From Cocos nucifera (taxonomy: Eukaryota > Streptophyta > Magnoliopsida > Arecales > Arecaceae): a DNA stretch of 64,000 nucleotides. Location: positions 682,001 to 746,000 of the forward strand of contig QRFJ01000083.1 in the NCBI GenBank assembly GCA_006176705.1, read 5' to 3'. Positions 23,735 through 38,229 of this stretch are shown here, piece after piece (position 1 is the first letter of the stretch; each line of letters begins with the position of its first letter). The notes beneath the pieces are model-generated. The model had not been told where the DNA came from and made no database searches. It was given only the letters and a program-made list of their open reading frames with translations. The translations under genes were made by a program, and so were the position numbers.

Positions 23735-25156
23735 ATGGACTGGGTGTCGCATGAAAGCATCGAATCTGGGGACTTCCTTTCTCCAGTCCCACTTCCACCG
23801 CCACACCTGCAACCTCCACCATCTTCTCCTGTTGAACAGAGTTATTTAAATAACAAGATCAGTCCTAGCATCCTTCTTATAATTGTCATCCTAGCAGTCA
23901 TCTTCTTCATCTCTGGCCTTCTCCACCTCCTTATTAGATACCTCCTGAGACGCACCGACAGAGACCCGGAGGACATGGACAATGTCACAGCCCTCCAAGG
24001 CCAGCTCCAGCAGCTGTTCCACCTCCACGATGCTGGGGTGGACCAGTCCTTCATTGACACCCTCCCGGTGTTCCTCTACAAGGCCATCATTGGCCTTAAG
24101 GACCCCTTTGACTGTGCTGTGTGCCTCTGCGAGTTTGAGGCCGATGACAAGCTCAGGCTGCTCCCAAAGTGCAGCCATGCCTTCCATATGGAGTGCATCG
24201 ATACCTGGCTATTGTCCCACTCCACTTGTCCTCTTTGTCGAAGGAGCCTCCTCCCTGCCCTCTCCCCCAACAACAGTTGCAGTCCTATAGTCCTTGTTCT
24301 CGAATCCGGCAGTGAGAGCTCGAGGGAGATATCTCTCGATATAGGGGAGACTGGGAGTCATGCCCATCTTGGTTCCCTCGGAGAAGATGACCTCGAGCAT
24401 TCTTTAAATGATGCGTCGCATAAGCCAGGGGAAGTTGGAGCCAAGGAAGAGGCGGTTGGATCTGTTTTGGAGAATTCGGAGGCCAAGGTGGTTCCGGTGA
24501 AGCTCGGGAAGTTTCGGAATGTAGATATTAATGGTGGCGAGGATGAAGGTAGCAGTGGTACCAGTGGCAATAGTAATTTGGATCAAAGGAGGTGTTTTTC
24601 CATGGGTTCCTATGAGTATGTCATGGATGAGAGCTCTGTACTCCAGGTGGCCATCAAGCCACCCAAGAAGAGGCTCACAGTCAAGAAGCCGGGGCACCGG
24701 CTCGCAAGGTCGGAATGTGATTTCCATTCCAGGAGAGAGGAATTCAAAGGATTAGAACCATCTAGGAGTGTGGAATCTAGAGGTCATGGTGGTAATGCTA
24801 ATAGCAGTGCCAATCTGAACAAGAAAGAGAGCTTCTCTGTTTCAAAGATATGGCTGCGATCGAAGAAAGATAGGCTGCTCACCGGAGATTGTTCAAGGCG
24901 GGCTCTTTCATTCCGATTGCCATTGCATCCAGGTGCAAGTGATGAATCTAAGCTGAAGAGCAGCAACAGCCCGGTTACGGTGTCGGAATTCAATGTTTCA
25001 GGTTGGGGGAAGAGTGGGAGCGAATTGGATTTTGATGTGGAGGCGGGAAGCTGCAACAATAGTCTAAGGTCTCGGGCAGATGAAGCACCTTCATTCGCGA
25101 GGAGGACGCTGCTTTGGATAGTGGGGAGGCAGAGCAGGGTGGGAAACCATCTCTGA
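23735..25156 (+). CDS. RING-H2 finger E3 ubiquitin ligase, ATL13/46/47 type
   Basis: Intronless, 473 codons from MDWVSHES. Order: a proline-rich N-terminus (about 18-33), one transmembrane helix (about 43-70), the GLD-like motif of the ATL family (GVDQSFIDTLPVFLY, 101-115), then a RING-H2 domain with all eight ligands visible: C127, C130, C146, H148, H151, C154, C165, C168. The E2-contacting W158 follows C154. After the RING comes a long Ser/Gly-rich and basic tail typical of the ATL13/46/47 group (CFSMGSYEYVMDESSVLQV, about residues 305-323; GHRLARSEC). Known family role: membrane-anchored E3 ligases that pass ubiquitin from an E2 to substrate, with expression often responding to stress or development; the substrate here is unknown. 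The ATG at 23735 is chosen because the one at 23675 reads through the CT repeat. No lesion is seen, so it is probably functional. Confidence 0.93.
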   Translation: MDWVSHESIESGDFLSPVPLPPPHLQPPPSSPVEQSYLNNKISPSILLIIVILAVIFFISGLLHLLIRYLLRRTDRDPEDMDNVTALQGQLQQLFHLHDAGVDQSFIDTLPVFLYKAIIGLKDPFDCAVCLCEFEADDKLRLLPKCSHAFHMECIDTWLLSHSTCPLCRRSLLPALSPNNSCSPIVLVLESGSESSREISLDIGETGSHAHLGSLGEDDLEHSLNDASHKPGEVGAKEEAVGSVLENSEAKVVPVKLGKFRNVDINGGEDEGSSGTSGNSNLDQRRCFSMGSYEYVMDESSVLQVAIKPPKKRLTVKKPGHRLARSECDFHSRREEFKGLEPSRSVESRGHGGNANSSANLNKKESFSVSKIWLRSKKDRLLTGDCSRRALSFRLPLHPGASDESKLKSSNSPVTVSEFNVSGWGKSGSELDFDVEAGSCNNSLRSRADEAPSFARRTLLWIVGRQSRVGNHL

Positions 25157-28640
<3,484 letters not shown>

Positions 28641-28960
28641 TTGAGCAATTCTCCTTCCCAAGTACAACACTCGGATGGTTTGCTTTGTCCTTTCAGCAAA
28701 ACCATTTGGAAAGCTGCGGTCCTCGAAAGGATAAAGATGTTTATTTGGCTCGCCTTGAAGAAGTTACATACAAATGAGATTCTTGCAAAGAAAGGATGGA
28801 TGGTGAGCTCCGAATGTGTTGAATCTGTTCCACACCCCTTCCTCGGATGTCATTTTGTCAAGAATATTTCATCCACCTTCAGGTCAATGACCACCCAACT
28901 TCATTGATCTTTGGTATTCTTGGAAGCACAAAAGAATTCACGAACAACCCATTACGAAGG
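28641..28960 (+). pseudogene. LINE remnant, reverse-transcriptase zinc-binding domain (zf-RVT)
   Basis: The + frame reads FSKTIWKAAVLERIKMFIWLA, then LAKKGW, and ends with a degraded C/H cluster (HPFLGCHFVKN). This follows the pattern of the zf-RVT domain at the C-terminus of plant LINE ORF2: W-K-x-K-V-P-x-K-I-K-x-F-x-W-x-A, a Cys pair, then H-x-F-x-x-C. One Cys pair is not preserved in frame. Only this end is recognisable; no endonuclease or reverse transcriptase core was seen upstream. Sequence to about 29180 may be the rest of the 3' end. Confidence 0.6.
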
Positions 28961-30288
28961 CTGGGGTTCGACTCTTGGTACATTTGGCAAGAGAGAGAGA
29001 GAAGATAATTTAATTTTCTTAAGAAGAAAAGTTCCATCTACGCTACATTGCAAAAAAGATCCTATATTCATTTAGATATTGGGCCATTCCGTGTTCTGAT
29101 AAAGAGCTGGGAAGGGCACAAAATGATCTGGGATAGGCTGTCATCCTTGGTTCGGCAACGGAGCACTTAGCCGAACATGTGACTCTTTGATTTCCGTTTG
29201 TGTTGCAAACTTTTTTTATCCTTGTTTTCTCCCCCTTGTTCCTACTGCAATCTCATGGTTCATCTTTCTTTACTTACCCTGAATCAATCAAATGGAGAGG
29301 GGAAGTGGCTTACTTCCTCCCATTCACATCAAAAGAGTACAAAAAGCCTACATTTCCATCAAAAAACAAAAATTAAGTCTACATCTATAATTTATAATGG
29401 TCGGTGCAAACTTTCTTTTAGTATAGATGACACGTTACAAATCCTTTGCATCTCCGTCCCTATCTCATCTGGGTTGCTATCAAATGTTTGGAATCCTTGT
29501 TTAACCAAAAATATATTATGGGACCCCTATCTATTGCAGCCATGACCATAACAAGTATTAGATTTAATGTGCCTTATGGGGAATGCATTTGCACAGGTGT
29601 TGACACTTTAATTTGTTTAATTTTTTATCCATTTGGTACTGGAAGACTTTGGAGTGCCATCTCATCCACCTCCTATCTTTGATCACATCAACTATTTTGT
29701 TTTGTATGTTTAGGATGATCAATCTTAATAGACTTTTGCCTCATTGTAGCCCACCCTTTTTTCTTTTCATTGAATCACATCATCAAAAATAAATCGCTTG
29801 CCCACTGATGCTGAGATAATTGTCCGAGAGAGAGAGAAAAAAAAAGAGACTAGGTCAGTGGGCTGCTGTCAACTCTTTCCAGACTGGTATCCGGGCAAAC
29901 TCGAGTCAAATCTAGGTCCGTTGGTAGGCGTATTAATGTATCAGATTATAGACGGTCGGTCTCACAAATGGGATTTTTAACCAATAACAGTCTAAATGTG
30001 AGCATCAACCAACCAACCATGCTCTAAGCTCAGATTTAGAATTAGATGCAACCATATATATAACTCACCCAATGCTCTTAATCGAAGATCTAATGTCTGA
30101 TAATAATTTCTTGCCATGTTGTCGGACATGAAATTGATCCATAAACAATGCCTCGAAAACCTTAAAATAAATTTAAGGAAAGAATCCCATTGACAAACTT
30201 GATCACTCTTTCATTTGGAGGACTCTGAAATCAAGTGTGAAATTTTTTTTTTCTAATCAGCAAAATCTTGATTCTTTGCATAAAGATC

Positions 30289-30346
<58 letters not shown>

Positions 30347-30658
30347 AATATATGAAGGGCCCTAATATCCTGTTCTGTGGGCTGTCCCAGTCTCTATTGT
30401 ATTGCAGCTTCTTGCGAGCCCTAATGTCCTGAATTGAATCACTTCAAAGTTGCTGATTTTTTTTTTTTTTGAGCTTTCCATCAGCTTTTTCCCTTTTTTC
30501 GTTACATTATAATGGCAAGCTACGCACGAGCACGCATAAAAATTTGTGGTGTTAGCCGTAACAAGTGTAATCCACGAGTCAATATAGCATATAAAAAGTT
30601 TCTATCCGTTTTATAATATGAGCATGAATCTTCTACGACGGACTGTAGTGTACAATAC
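28961..30658. other. intergenic
   Basis: No gene recognised. It includes the possible LINE 3' end (to about 29180), ORFs without family similarity at 29.2-29.7 kb, and a CT microsatellite at about 30.3 kb. Confidence 0.5.
30292..30344. repeat. (CT)n microsatellite
   Basis: A perfect CT run of about 26 units. Confidence 0.95.
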
Positions 30659-30668
30659 ACCATGCTAT

Positions 30669-31052
30669 AGGGCTGACAACGGGTTAGATACAAAATTGAG
30701 TCGGTCTATACCCATATTTGCCTCATAAGTAAAAACCCAATACTCATATCCGCTCCATATCCATCTCGCATCAAATCAAGTCGAGTCAAGTAGACATGTG
30801 GATCAGATCAGATCGGATATATAAGAAAAATTGATCGAATCGAGATAGTCGAATATATATAAATAATATAAAATCATCATAATTTTGAATGAGGGATACG
30901 TATTAAGGTTATATCAGGTCGAGTTCGGATTGGGACATACGATTATCCATATTCGACCTAAATCCATTTCGGGTATTATTTTAGAACCCATATCCGCTCT
31001 TGAGTTCCAATCGGATCAGATACCCAACAGATCGGATAAAATTTTCATCCCT
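30669..31052. mobile_element. Mutator-like small non-autonomous transposon with 10-bp TSD
   Basis: A 384-bp segment flanked by the exact 10-bp direct repeat ACCATGCTAT (30659-30668 and 31053-31062). Its ends are short and imperfectly inverted: AGGGCTGACAACGG on the left, and AGGGATGAAAATTT as the reverse complement of the right end. A 9-11 bp duplication fits Mutator-like elements. The interior is rich in degenerate cggat/gatcgga motifs, and no transposase is present. The exact flanking duplication is strong direct evidence of an insertion; the superfamily is inferred. Confidence 0.7.
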
Positions 31053-31101
31053 ACCATGCTATCCATTGTAAGCAAATAATGCATGCAATGGCACGAATCG
31101 A

Positions 31102-31130
31102 ACACACACACACACACATATATATATATA
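31102..31130. repeat. compound (AC)n-(AT)n microsatellite
   Basis: It directly abuts the end of the LTR beginning at 31131, so that element may have inserted into or beside the repeat. Confidence 0.9.
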
Positions 31131-32164
31131 TGTTGACGCAGAATTTGGTCGTTGCCGGAATCGGCTGGGGTGGAGGGAGATGAGGTCGCCGCTAGGGACC
31201 TGCAAAATAAAGTCCCATCCGGAGTCGGTGGGGGATAGCTCCGGCAGGACCCTCTGACGATCAAGTCAGCTCTGGCCAACAGGAATGGACTGCTAGGAAA
31301 TGAGTTCCGAAGCTTGGAGAAGAAGAGGAGATCTTAGAGATCAGAGAGATTAGAGTTTTGAGATCCCGAGATTAGCGTATCTGGAGGGTCCATTTTATAG
31401 CGGAGCTTGATGGTGACAGCTATAGCTGCATGCTGGCGGGCTGCTCGAGGTTCGGCGGAGTCAGTCTCACGGAAAGGCACCGTCTGCAGCGGATTGAGGG
31501 TGACAGCCATCGCCGCCTGACAGCGGATCGCTGTCGCTTGTGGTGGACTGATGGTGATGGCTGCAGCTGTCTTGATGCTGAGCCGCTCGGGGCCGAATGA
31601 AGGATTGAAGGGCTTCAACGTATGTCCATTTCGAAGGAATTCGGACTTCTGAAGAGAAAGCTTGGAAGGAGTTCGGCTCCCGTAGGCGTTTGGCTGGAGG
31701 TGCGCGGCTAAGCCTCGATCGTTGAGAAGTTCAGTAGGGGCTCGGTCGGTGAGAAGTCCGACCGACGGACGGTTGCTGAGGAGTTTGATCGTTGAGAGTC
31801 CGAAGGAGCTCGGCCGACTGAAGGGACAGTCGCTTGAGGAGTTCAGCCGAGGGACGACCGCCAAGGAGTTCGGTCGATGGGAGTCCGAAGGAGCTTGGCA
31901 AGCTGAAGGGACGGCCGCTTGAGGAGTTCGGTCGAGGGACGACCGCCAAGTAGTTCGACCGCTGGGAGTCCGAAGGAGCTCGGCTACCGAGGAATTCCAT
32001 TAAAGCTCGACCGCTTGGAGTTCAAAGAGCTCAACCGCTGAGGAGTTCGGCGGGCTGAAGGGGTTCGACTTAAGACCCATCACCTAAAGCTCTTTCGTGG
32101 CTACTGATTGCATTAGGCTGAGCATCAAACTAGACTTCGGCAGGAGCGGGGTTTATCCCCAACA
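31131..32164 (-). repeat. 3' LTR, 1034 bp, of the truncated element
   Basis: Starts TGTTGGGG and ends CAACA on the - strand, the TG...CA form of an LTR. It aligns throughout with the LTRs at 48293-49172 and 52888-53793, for example over the shared gagctgacttgatcgtc and atctccgatggcgacctc type segments, but is about 130-150 bp longer, with extra gttcggtcga-like short repeats. ORFs within it (about 31334-32000) are LTR sequence, not genes. Confidence 0.88.
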
Positions 32165-32269
32165 ATAGCCCTCCCCACTCTAGAGTTTGAAACTCGAAGA
32201 AAGGGAGTGCAGAAAAGGTGACTGCCGAAATCTTCTTCTAGGCTCCGTGCTGGTTCAGGTCGAAGCTCG

Positions 32270-33010
32270 GGGGAGATCTTATCTCCAACTAAAGTTGATG
32301 TTGAAGCTGAAGCCCGAGGGAAATCTCGTCTCCGGCTAAAGTTGAAGTAGGTCTCGTCTCCTACGATCGAGGTCGAAGGTTGAGCTCGTCAGGGGCGACA
32401 TTGTCTTCAGCAGCCGAGGTTGACTCGCAGGAGATCTCTTCTCCTGCAGTCGTGGTTAACATGGGCGCTCGGAAGAGATCTGATCTCGGGCTGAGGTCGA
32501 TGCGATCGCTCGGGAGAGATCTTCTCTGGCCGAGGTTGGCTCAGGACTTATCTCTAGCCGAGGTTGTCTCCAGGTTGTCGCATCTCATCTCTGGCCGAGG
32601 TTGTCTTGACCGCTCGGGAGAGATTCTATCTCTGGTCGAGGTTGAAGTTGAAGATCTCCAGTCGAGGTTGACATGGTCGCTCGGGAGAGATCCTATCTCT
32701 AGCCGAGGTCGAAATTGAAGCTCTCCAACCAAGGTCGACACGGTCCCTTGGGAGAGATCTTATCTCTGACCGAGGTCAAAGTTGAAGCTCTCCAGCCGAG
32801 GTCGACACGGTCACTCGGAAGAGATCTTATCTCTGATCGAGGTCGAAGTTGAAGCTCTCCGGCCGAGGTTGGCCCGATCGCTCGGGGGAGATCTTATCTG
32901 GCCAAGGTTGAAGTTGAAGCTCTCCAGTCGATGTTGGTTCAGTCGCTCGGGGGAGATCTTATCTCCTTTGGTCGAGGTTGATGCGGGTGCCTTTGCTCGC
33001 ATTAGGACGA
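32270..33010. repeat. degenerate tandem array (ctcgggagagatcttatctc family)
   Basis: Repeated blocks combine ctcgggagagatcttatctc with ggccgaggtcgaagttgaag and agctctcc, at spacings of roughly 60-90 bp. The reverse complement of the same blocks fills about 52380-52860. Confidence 0.8.
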
Positions 33011-33440
33011 GGTTCTCCTCCTATTCCTAACGGGCTATGGGGGCATATTCGGATCGTTGTCCGTCTCCCTCCATCTCATCTAAGGTGAACGAGGCCTTCG
33101 ACTTTGCTCGTGTTAGGATGAGGTTCTCCTTCTGTTCCTAATGGGCTATGGGGGCACATACGGACCGTCGTCTGCGCCTCTCCTCCCGTCTCATCCTTTG
33201 TGAATGAGGTCTTCGACTTTACTCGCGTTAGGACAAGGTTCTACTCCTGTTCCTAATGGGCTATGGGGGCACATTCGGACCGTCGTCCGTCTCCCCCTGT
33301 CTCGTCCTTTGTAAACGAGGTCTTCGACTTTGCTCGCATTAGGACGAGGTTCTCCTCCTATTTCTAATGGGCTGTGGGGGCACATATGGACCGTCGTCCG
33401 TGCCTCTCCTTCCGTCTCGTCCTTTGTGAACGAGGCCTTC
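33000..33440. repeat. tandem array, about 115-bp unit, 3-4 copies
   Basis: Each unit contains ttaggacgaggttctcctcc, cctaacgggctatggggg, cggaccgtcgtccg and gtgaacgaggcc. The same unit, inverted, occurs about eight times at 51545-52370. Short ORFs here reflect repeat content, not genes. Confidence 0.88.
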
Positions 33441-33665
33441 ACTCGGGAGAGATCTTACCTCTAGCCAAGTCGATTCTCGGGAGAGATCTTATCTCTGACC
33501 GAAGTTGCTTCTCGGAAGAGATCTTATCTCTAGCCGAGGTCGTTTCTCGGAAGAGATCTTATCTCTGGCCGAGGTTGTCGCTCGGGAGAGATCTTATCTC
33601 TGGTCAAGATCGTTTCTCGGAAGAGATCTTATCTCTGGCCGAAGTTGTCGCTTGGAAGAGATCTT
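33436..33665. repeat. 35-bp tandem array, about 6 copies
   Basis: The unit is about gtttctcggaagagatctta followed by tctctggccgaagtt. The last copy breaks off at 33665, the truncation point of the LTR element. Confidence 0.88.
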
Positions 33666-33669
33666 ATGA

Positions 33670-34650
33670 TAAAAAAAACTCTTCTAATGATAAAGAAGAG
33701 AATAAATCACAATTGCCTAGTATGTGAAAGCCATGCAATAACTTTGCTATGAAGTAATCAATGCAAGGCTATTTTCCACACAAATAGAGCAATTTTGGGA
33801 TGAACATGTAACTTTCATGCCCAAGCATGGTTGAGGTTTAGATAAGCAATACCCATAAAAATCAGATACCTTGACAATTAAACAGAAAGATGAACCCCAC
33901 TCCAATCTATCATCATGATCATTAACCAAAATTGGAAATAATAATCCCTTTATTGTTAGTTCTTTCAAAAAAAAATCTGCATAATAAGTGGCTCATTCCA
34001 TATAATCTTTTCTTCAAAAATTATAGGATTCTTAACCATAAAACCTTGTAACGTAACAATATCAATACAAGTATGCCATCTAGCTAACGGAATAAATGAT
34101 ACCACTGAATCATGTATTACGTTAATAGATATACCATGCCAATACACCATCTAATATTAGAGTAAATAACTAGAGCAAAAGAGCAAATTTTCTTTCAAAT
34201 TAGTGAAGTAATCGTCAAGCAAACTAGATAAAATATAAAAGACTAGGAGCCCTATTTTATCCTCATAAAAGAACTTCAAAAACCATCATGTATCAAAAGA
34301 AATCTCTCACAACAGGTTCTACAATGAGTGCCTCACTTATAGCTATTAAAAAAAGTATACTCAGACCACCATCCCAAAAAGAGCGACGCATATAGTCCTA
34401 AGAAAACCAATGTATCTTTCGAGAATTACCAATTGAACCTAAAGAAAATTCTTAACAATGCCTCCCAACTTTGGTAGAACTTTCTTAGAAATAAGGATAT
34501 AAAACATCAAATAAACAGAAAGAGCAGATAGAACCGCGTTAATAAAAGTAACTCCATCTATCATAAAAAAAGCTCTTCGCTTCCAATCTTCTAGTCTATC
34601 CACAAACTACTAAATCAATTCATTGCAATCTGCAAAAGTCCTCTTTACCA
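33670..34650 (-). pseudogene. LINE remnant, C-terminal part of reverse transcriptase
   Basis: On the - strand about 34650-34430 encodes FVDRLEDWKRRAF, then IDGVTFINAVLSALSVYL and a hydrophobic run. This matches the plant LINE pattern R-x-x-x-W-K-x-x-x-L-S-x-A-G-R-x-T-L-I-N-S-V-L-S-A-x-P-x-Y. Downstream, about 34150-33747, frames are interrupted by stops but continue the later LINE region (SIPLARW and similar segments are uncertain). There are many frameshifts and stops, so it cannot function. Confidence 0.6.
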
Positions 34651-36992
34651 GAAATAGAGATCCATATATATGCATGCACCATTTGATTCCCCAATATGTT
34701 GGCGATTCTTAATACATTGTTGAATAGTACTAACCTTCGGAAGTATAAAATATTTATATGTACCATCTGATTTTTAATGACAGTTATTTTTCACATATAC
34801 AAAATAATTAATTTCTATAGATCTAACATAGAAATATCAGATATTTTCAGTTTTCATATTGTTTAACCCGCTTCCCACCGCCCCTTTTAGGTTCATATGA
34901 TGTCTTCTAAACATATTACATGGAGCGATCCTTGATTTTTGATCGGGATGGTCATTTAATTCAAGAAATAGGAAGATGTTCATATGTGCAAAATAATTCA
35001 TCTAATAAAATATAGGATAAATTCTTCAAATCTTCTTGAATTTAGATATAAATTATACTTATACTCAGAAGTTTAAAAAATATATCATTATATTCTTGAG
35101 ATTTATTTTTAATCTATAAAAATTCTCCTCTGCATGTTAAAGTGTAGATTAAACATAAACCTCAAGAATATAAAAATATATTTTATAAATTTTTGGATGT
35201 AAATGCAACTTACACCTAAACTCTGAAAAATTTTTATAATTTATCCTAAAATATATGGGCAACCATTATATTTCATGAAGCAATGGTAGCTCCACCAAAA
35301 ATGGGATGATCGTAGGATAACGGGTGATAGTAGACCGTCTCATGCTGGAGTGACGTACTCATGCGATCCACTTAGATATTGTGAAAAATGACTAAGTCAT
35401 CTTTGATGTCATCATGTATCGAATATTCTTCAGTGGAATAGAGACCCTTATAGTTACGTCCAGAGGGTACCTATACTGAAAGCCTCTCTAGTCCTTTTTT
35501 TTTTTTTAACAAAAAAAAGATGTAGCGATTGTTGCAAAATTTAAGATTTATTTAAATAAATATTGCTAGATGAATAATATATTTTTATTGCAGCTAAGGA
35601 CTCATTCTGTAGCAATAATTTTTTTTAAATAAATAAATAAATATATATATATATATAATAATTATGAATAAATAAATCACGAGCAGTAATATGTTAGCCC
35701 AAATCCAGATCATAGCTGGTGCTTTATCAGGTGCTGAGACCACCAGTGCACCTTTCTCTGCTAACCACAGAGATATCGGTATCAGGTGCTGAGACCACTA
35801 GTGCCATTTTTGGAGTTGACCCAATTATTGGCGGGAATCATCAACTTTTGACAACTTGCCAAAGTAAATGGTAGGGGCCAGTCTCCTTTTAATTCCCCAA
35901 AGTTAATGGTAGTGGGACAGGCCAGGAAATTCGTACGCTCCGTGGATGGAGCCGAATTAAAGTGTGAGTTTTGGTCAGAGCAAGCCGTATTCTATTACCA
36001 AGCATAGTTGGGTGATTCTTTTCATCTTCAAATAAAAATATATATATATATATCAAATTTTCTATATTCTTTTCATCTCGAGTCTGGTCAAAGAGACTAT
36101 GTTTGTGCCCCCAATGAGACGTTAAGTACCCGCCGGCAAGATCTTGTGATACAAGGCAATATTTTCCGATAGACGGGGTTGTATCTTTTTGCACGAAGGA
36201 AGAAGGTGAACGTGGAATCACCAACAGCATAGCTATTAAAGCGTTCCGAGTTCTTGTCGTTCATCCATCTGCACAGCTCTCAAAGCAACAAGTGGATGAT
36301 CCCCATAAATATATATCCGATCAACAACAGATCAAAGCCTGGAGCCGTCCACGCCCACCAAGTATTTAATTAGAAGTGGAGATATAGTCCTGTGTTGCTC
36401 GGCCAAGAGTATTTAATTAGATAATACATTACCATCATGGCGTCTTTAATAGCACTTTACAATTGAAGCACCAGCTTAAACCCGCGAATCATCGCCCGCC
36501 GTGTCCACTGCATCCTGTTTGTTTTTGTAAGGCGGTGCACCGCCGGCAAAATAAAGTACATGCGGTTCAGCACAAATGGAGACAGATCCGTACACGCATG
36601 GCTTATGGAATGGAACGCCGGATCGCTGCTTTCCTCGAGTTATTTTATACTGCAGTGTGGCTCCATTTATATGGTTTGATTAAAAAAAAAAAAAACTTAA
36701 ATAAAACCTTGCTATCCGGAAGATTTTTTTTTTTTTTTTTTTTTTGCCAGGTCAGTAGATAGAGCTGGAAGTTGATGTTGATGAAACCCGCGACGAGATC
36801 TCAAGGATGAAGGTCATTGTTGGTAAAATGTTTTTTTTTTTTTTTTTTGAGACTTTAAATAATATTTATTCTTAATTATTTTATCATTAATAGTAATAAT
36901 TTATCGTACAAAATTTTGATGTAAAAAGATTTACAGTGCGCTTTGTGTTGAGGGCTGAGGAAGATTTAATTGTATTTTGCATAGACTCCTAC
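34651..36992. other. intergenic
   Basis: No gene seen. It holds A/T-rich DNA, a short AT run near 35641, a pair of near-identical 24-bp direct repeats (atcaggtgctgagaccac..., at about 35729 and 35782) and long T and A tracts at 36671-36850. Confidence 0.55.
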
Positions 36993-36997
36993 CTTGT

Positions 36998-37684
36998 TAT
37001 TGCTCTTGAATCTTCTAGTTTGAGATCGATCAATGAGGATGGAGGAGTTCAACCATCAAAAAATCTAAAATTGAGGATGAACTTTTGTTGGAGCTTCGTC
37101 CATTCACTTACAATAAAGTTTCCATCAGAGTGTTTTTCGATGAAGATCTTCCAACACTCTCAAGTTAGAAGATTAAAAAATAATGAGGAGAGAAAACATC
37201 AAATTTTGTGGCATACCTAAAGAATCTCGGAGTTTCTTTATTTATAGGGGAGGAATTGGAGTCGTATCTGTTTCGATCTTTAACGACTTTCTAAGTTTGT
37301 CACTCCGCATTGATTTGAAAGATTTCTTTCCTTCTTGAAAGATGGGATTGCGAAAGATTCTTTCTTTATCCAAGTTTCTTGATTCAGAGAGAATACAATT
37401 TCAGTAAGAACGGTTGTAGGTCGGCCATTGATGAGCTATGATAGGTCATCCTATTCATATAGCTCGGCGATCGATCTGAACCCGACAAGGATAAGGTATA
37501 AAGACCTACATCGTTTTGCTAAGAAGCGATCTTCAGTAGGTCGGTCGGAGTTGTAGGTCGGCTTAGGCCGACCTACAGCTAACCGCGGGCGAAGTGTCGC
37601 ATCGTTCTGCTCAGACGATCAATTAGGATAGATCGACAGTCGATCTTAAACAGGTCGAGGCCGCACCAGCCCCATTCCACAATA
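36998..37684 (-). repeat. 3' LTR of the Tat-type element
   Basis: About 687 bp, matching 46384-47067 throughout, including the shared gccgcaccagccccattcc near one end and tttatttataggggagg (probable start or polyadenylation region) in the middle. On the - strand it starts TATTGTGG where the other copy has TGTTGTGG, so the terminal TG is mutated. Confidence 0.9.
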
Positions 37685-38229
37685 GTTGCCTCCCACTTAT
37701 GAGGTCGATCTACCTTTGAGCGATCGATGTAAGTATCCTGTCGAAGCCGAGGCCGATCATCAAATCGTGATCGCGTTGCCGTGTTCGAGATCAGTAGCAT
37801 GATAAGATTGGTAGAAGTCTAACGGCAACAAAATCTAACCATTCATTATTTTGATCCAGATCCGTCCATTCCGACCAATTAGCATCTAACACCTGGCGAA
37901 GATCTAGAAAGGCAGATGAAACGAGAGTAGATCGAAGCCATCCATGCCTCTTATAAATAAGGGTCAGTGTTATTCTTTTTGACTGCTACTGTTGCTTAAA
38001 AGGTGAACTCTGGCACTTTGCATGTGAGGAATAGCTCGGACTCAGTCGAGCTACTGTCAATCCTGCCTTAACTCCCCTCGTTGCTCGGCCTCCTCACCCC
38101 TTAGATCAGTTTTTTCCGCACTCATGAGTCAATTGAGTTTATCCCGATTTTCTTAGAGCTCGAGTAGCCCTTCTAGTGAGGATCACGGTTCTGGGGTAAT
38201 AGGTTCTTCGAACAAATTCGAACAACGTG

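Larger units (their letters stand above)
31131..33665 (-). mobile_element. 5'-truncated LTR retrotransposon: 3' LTR plus repeat-rich internal end
   Basis: Read on the - strand: an internal region made of tandem repeats, then a polypurine tract (+ strand about 32165-32180, ccctccccactct), then one complete LTR from 32164 to 31131 running TGTTGGGGATAAAC ... GCGTCAACA. The LTR and internal repeats match the complete element at 48293-53793, which lies in the opposite orientation. No 5' LTR, primer-binding site, gag or pol is seen; the element stops abruptly near 33665, where a LINE remnant begins. It is therefore a truncated relative of the 48-kb element. Confidence 0.85.

Noticed and set aside
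28921..28990. ggttcgactct as a possible tRNA B box
   Set aside because: No matching A box or acceptor stem lies upstream, so no cloverleaf can be drawn.
31334..32000. Overlapping ORFs of 89-176 codons on both strands
   Set aside because: They lie inside an LTR made of short gttcggtcga-like repeats; the same sequence recurs in the other LTRs and has no domain.
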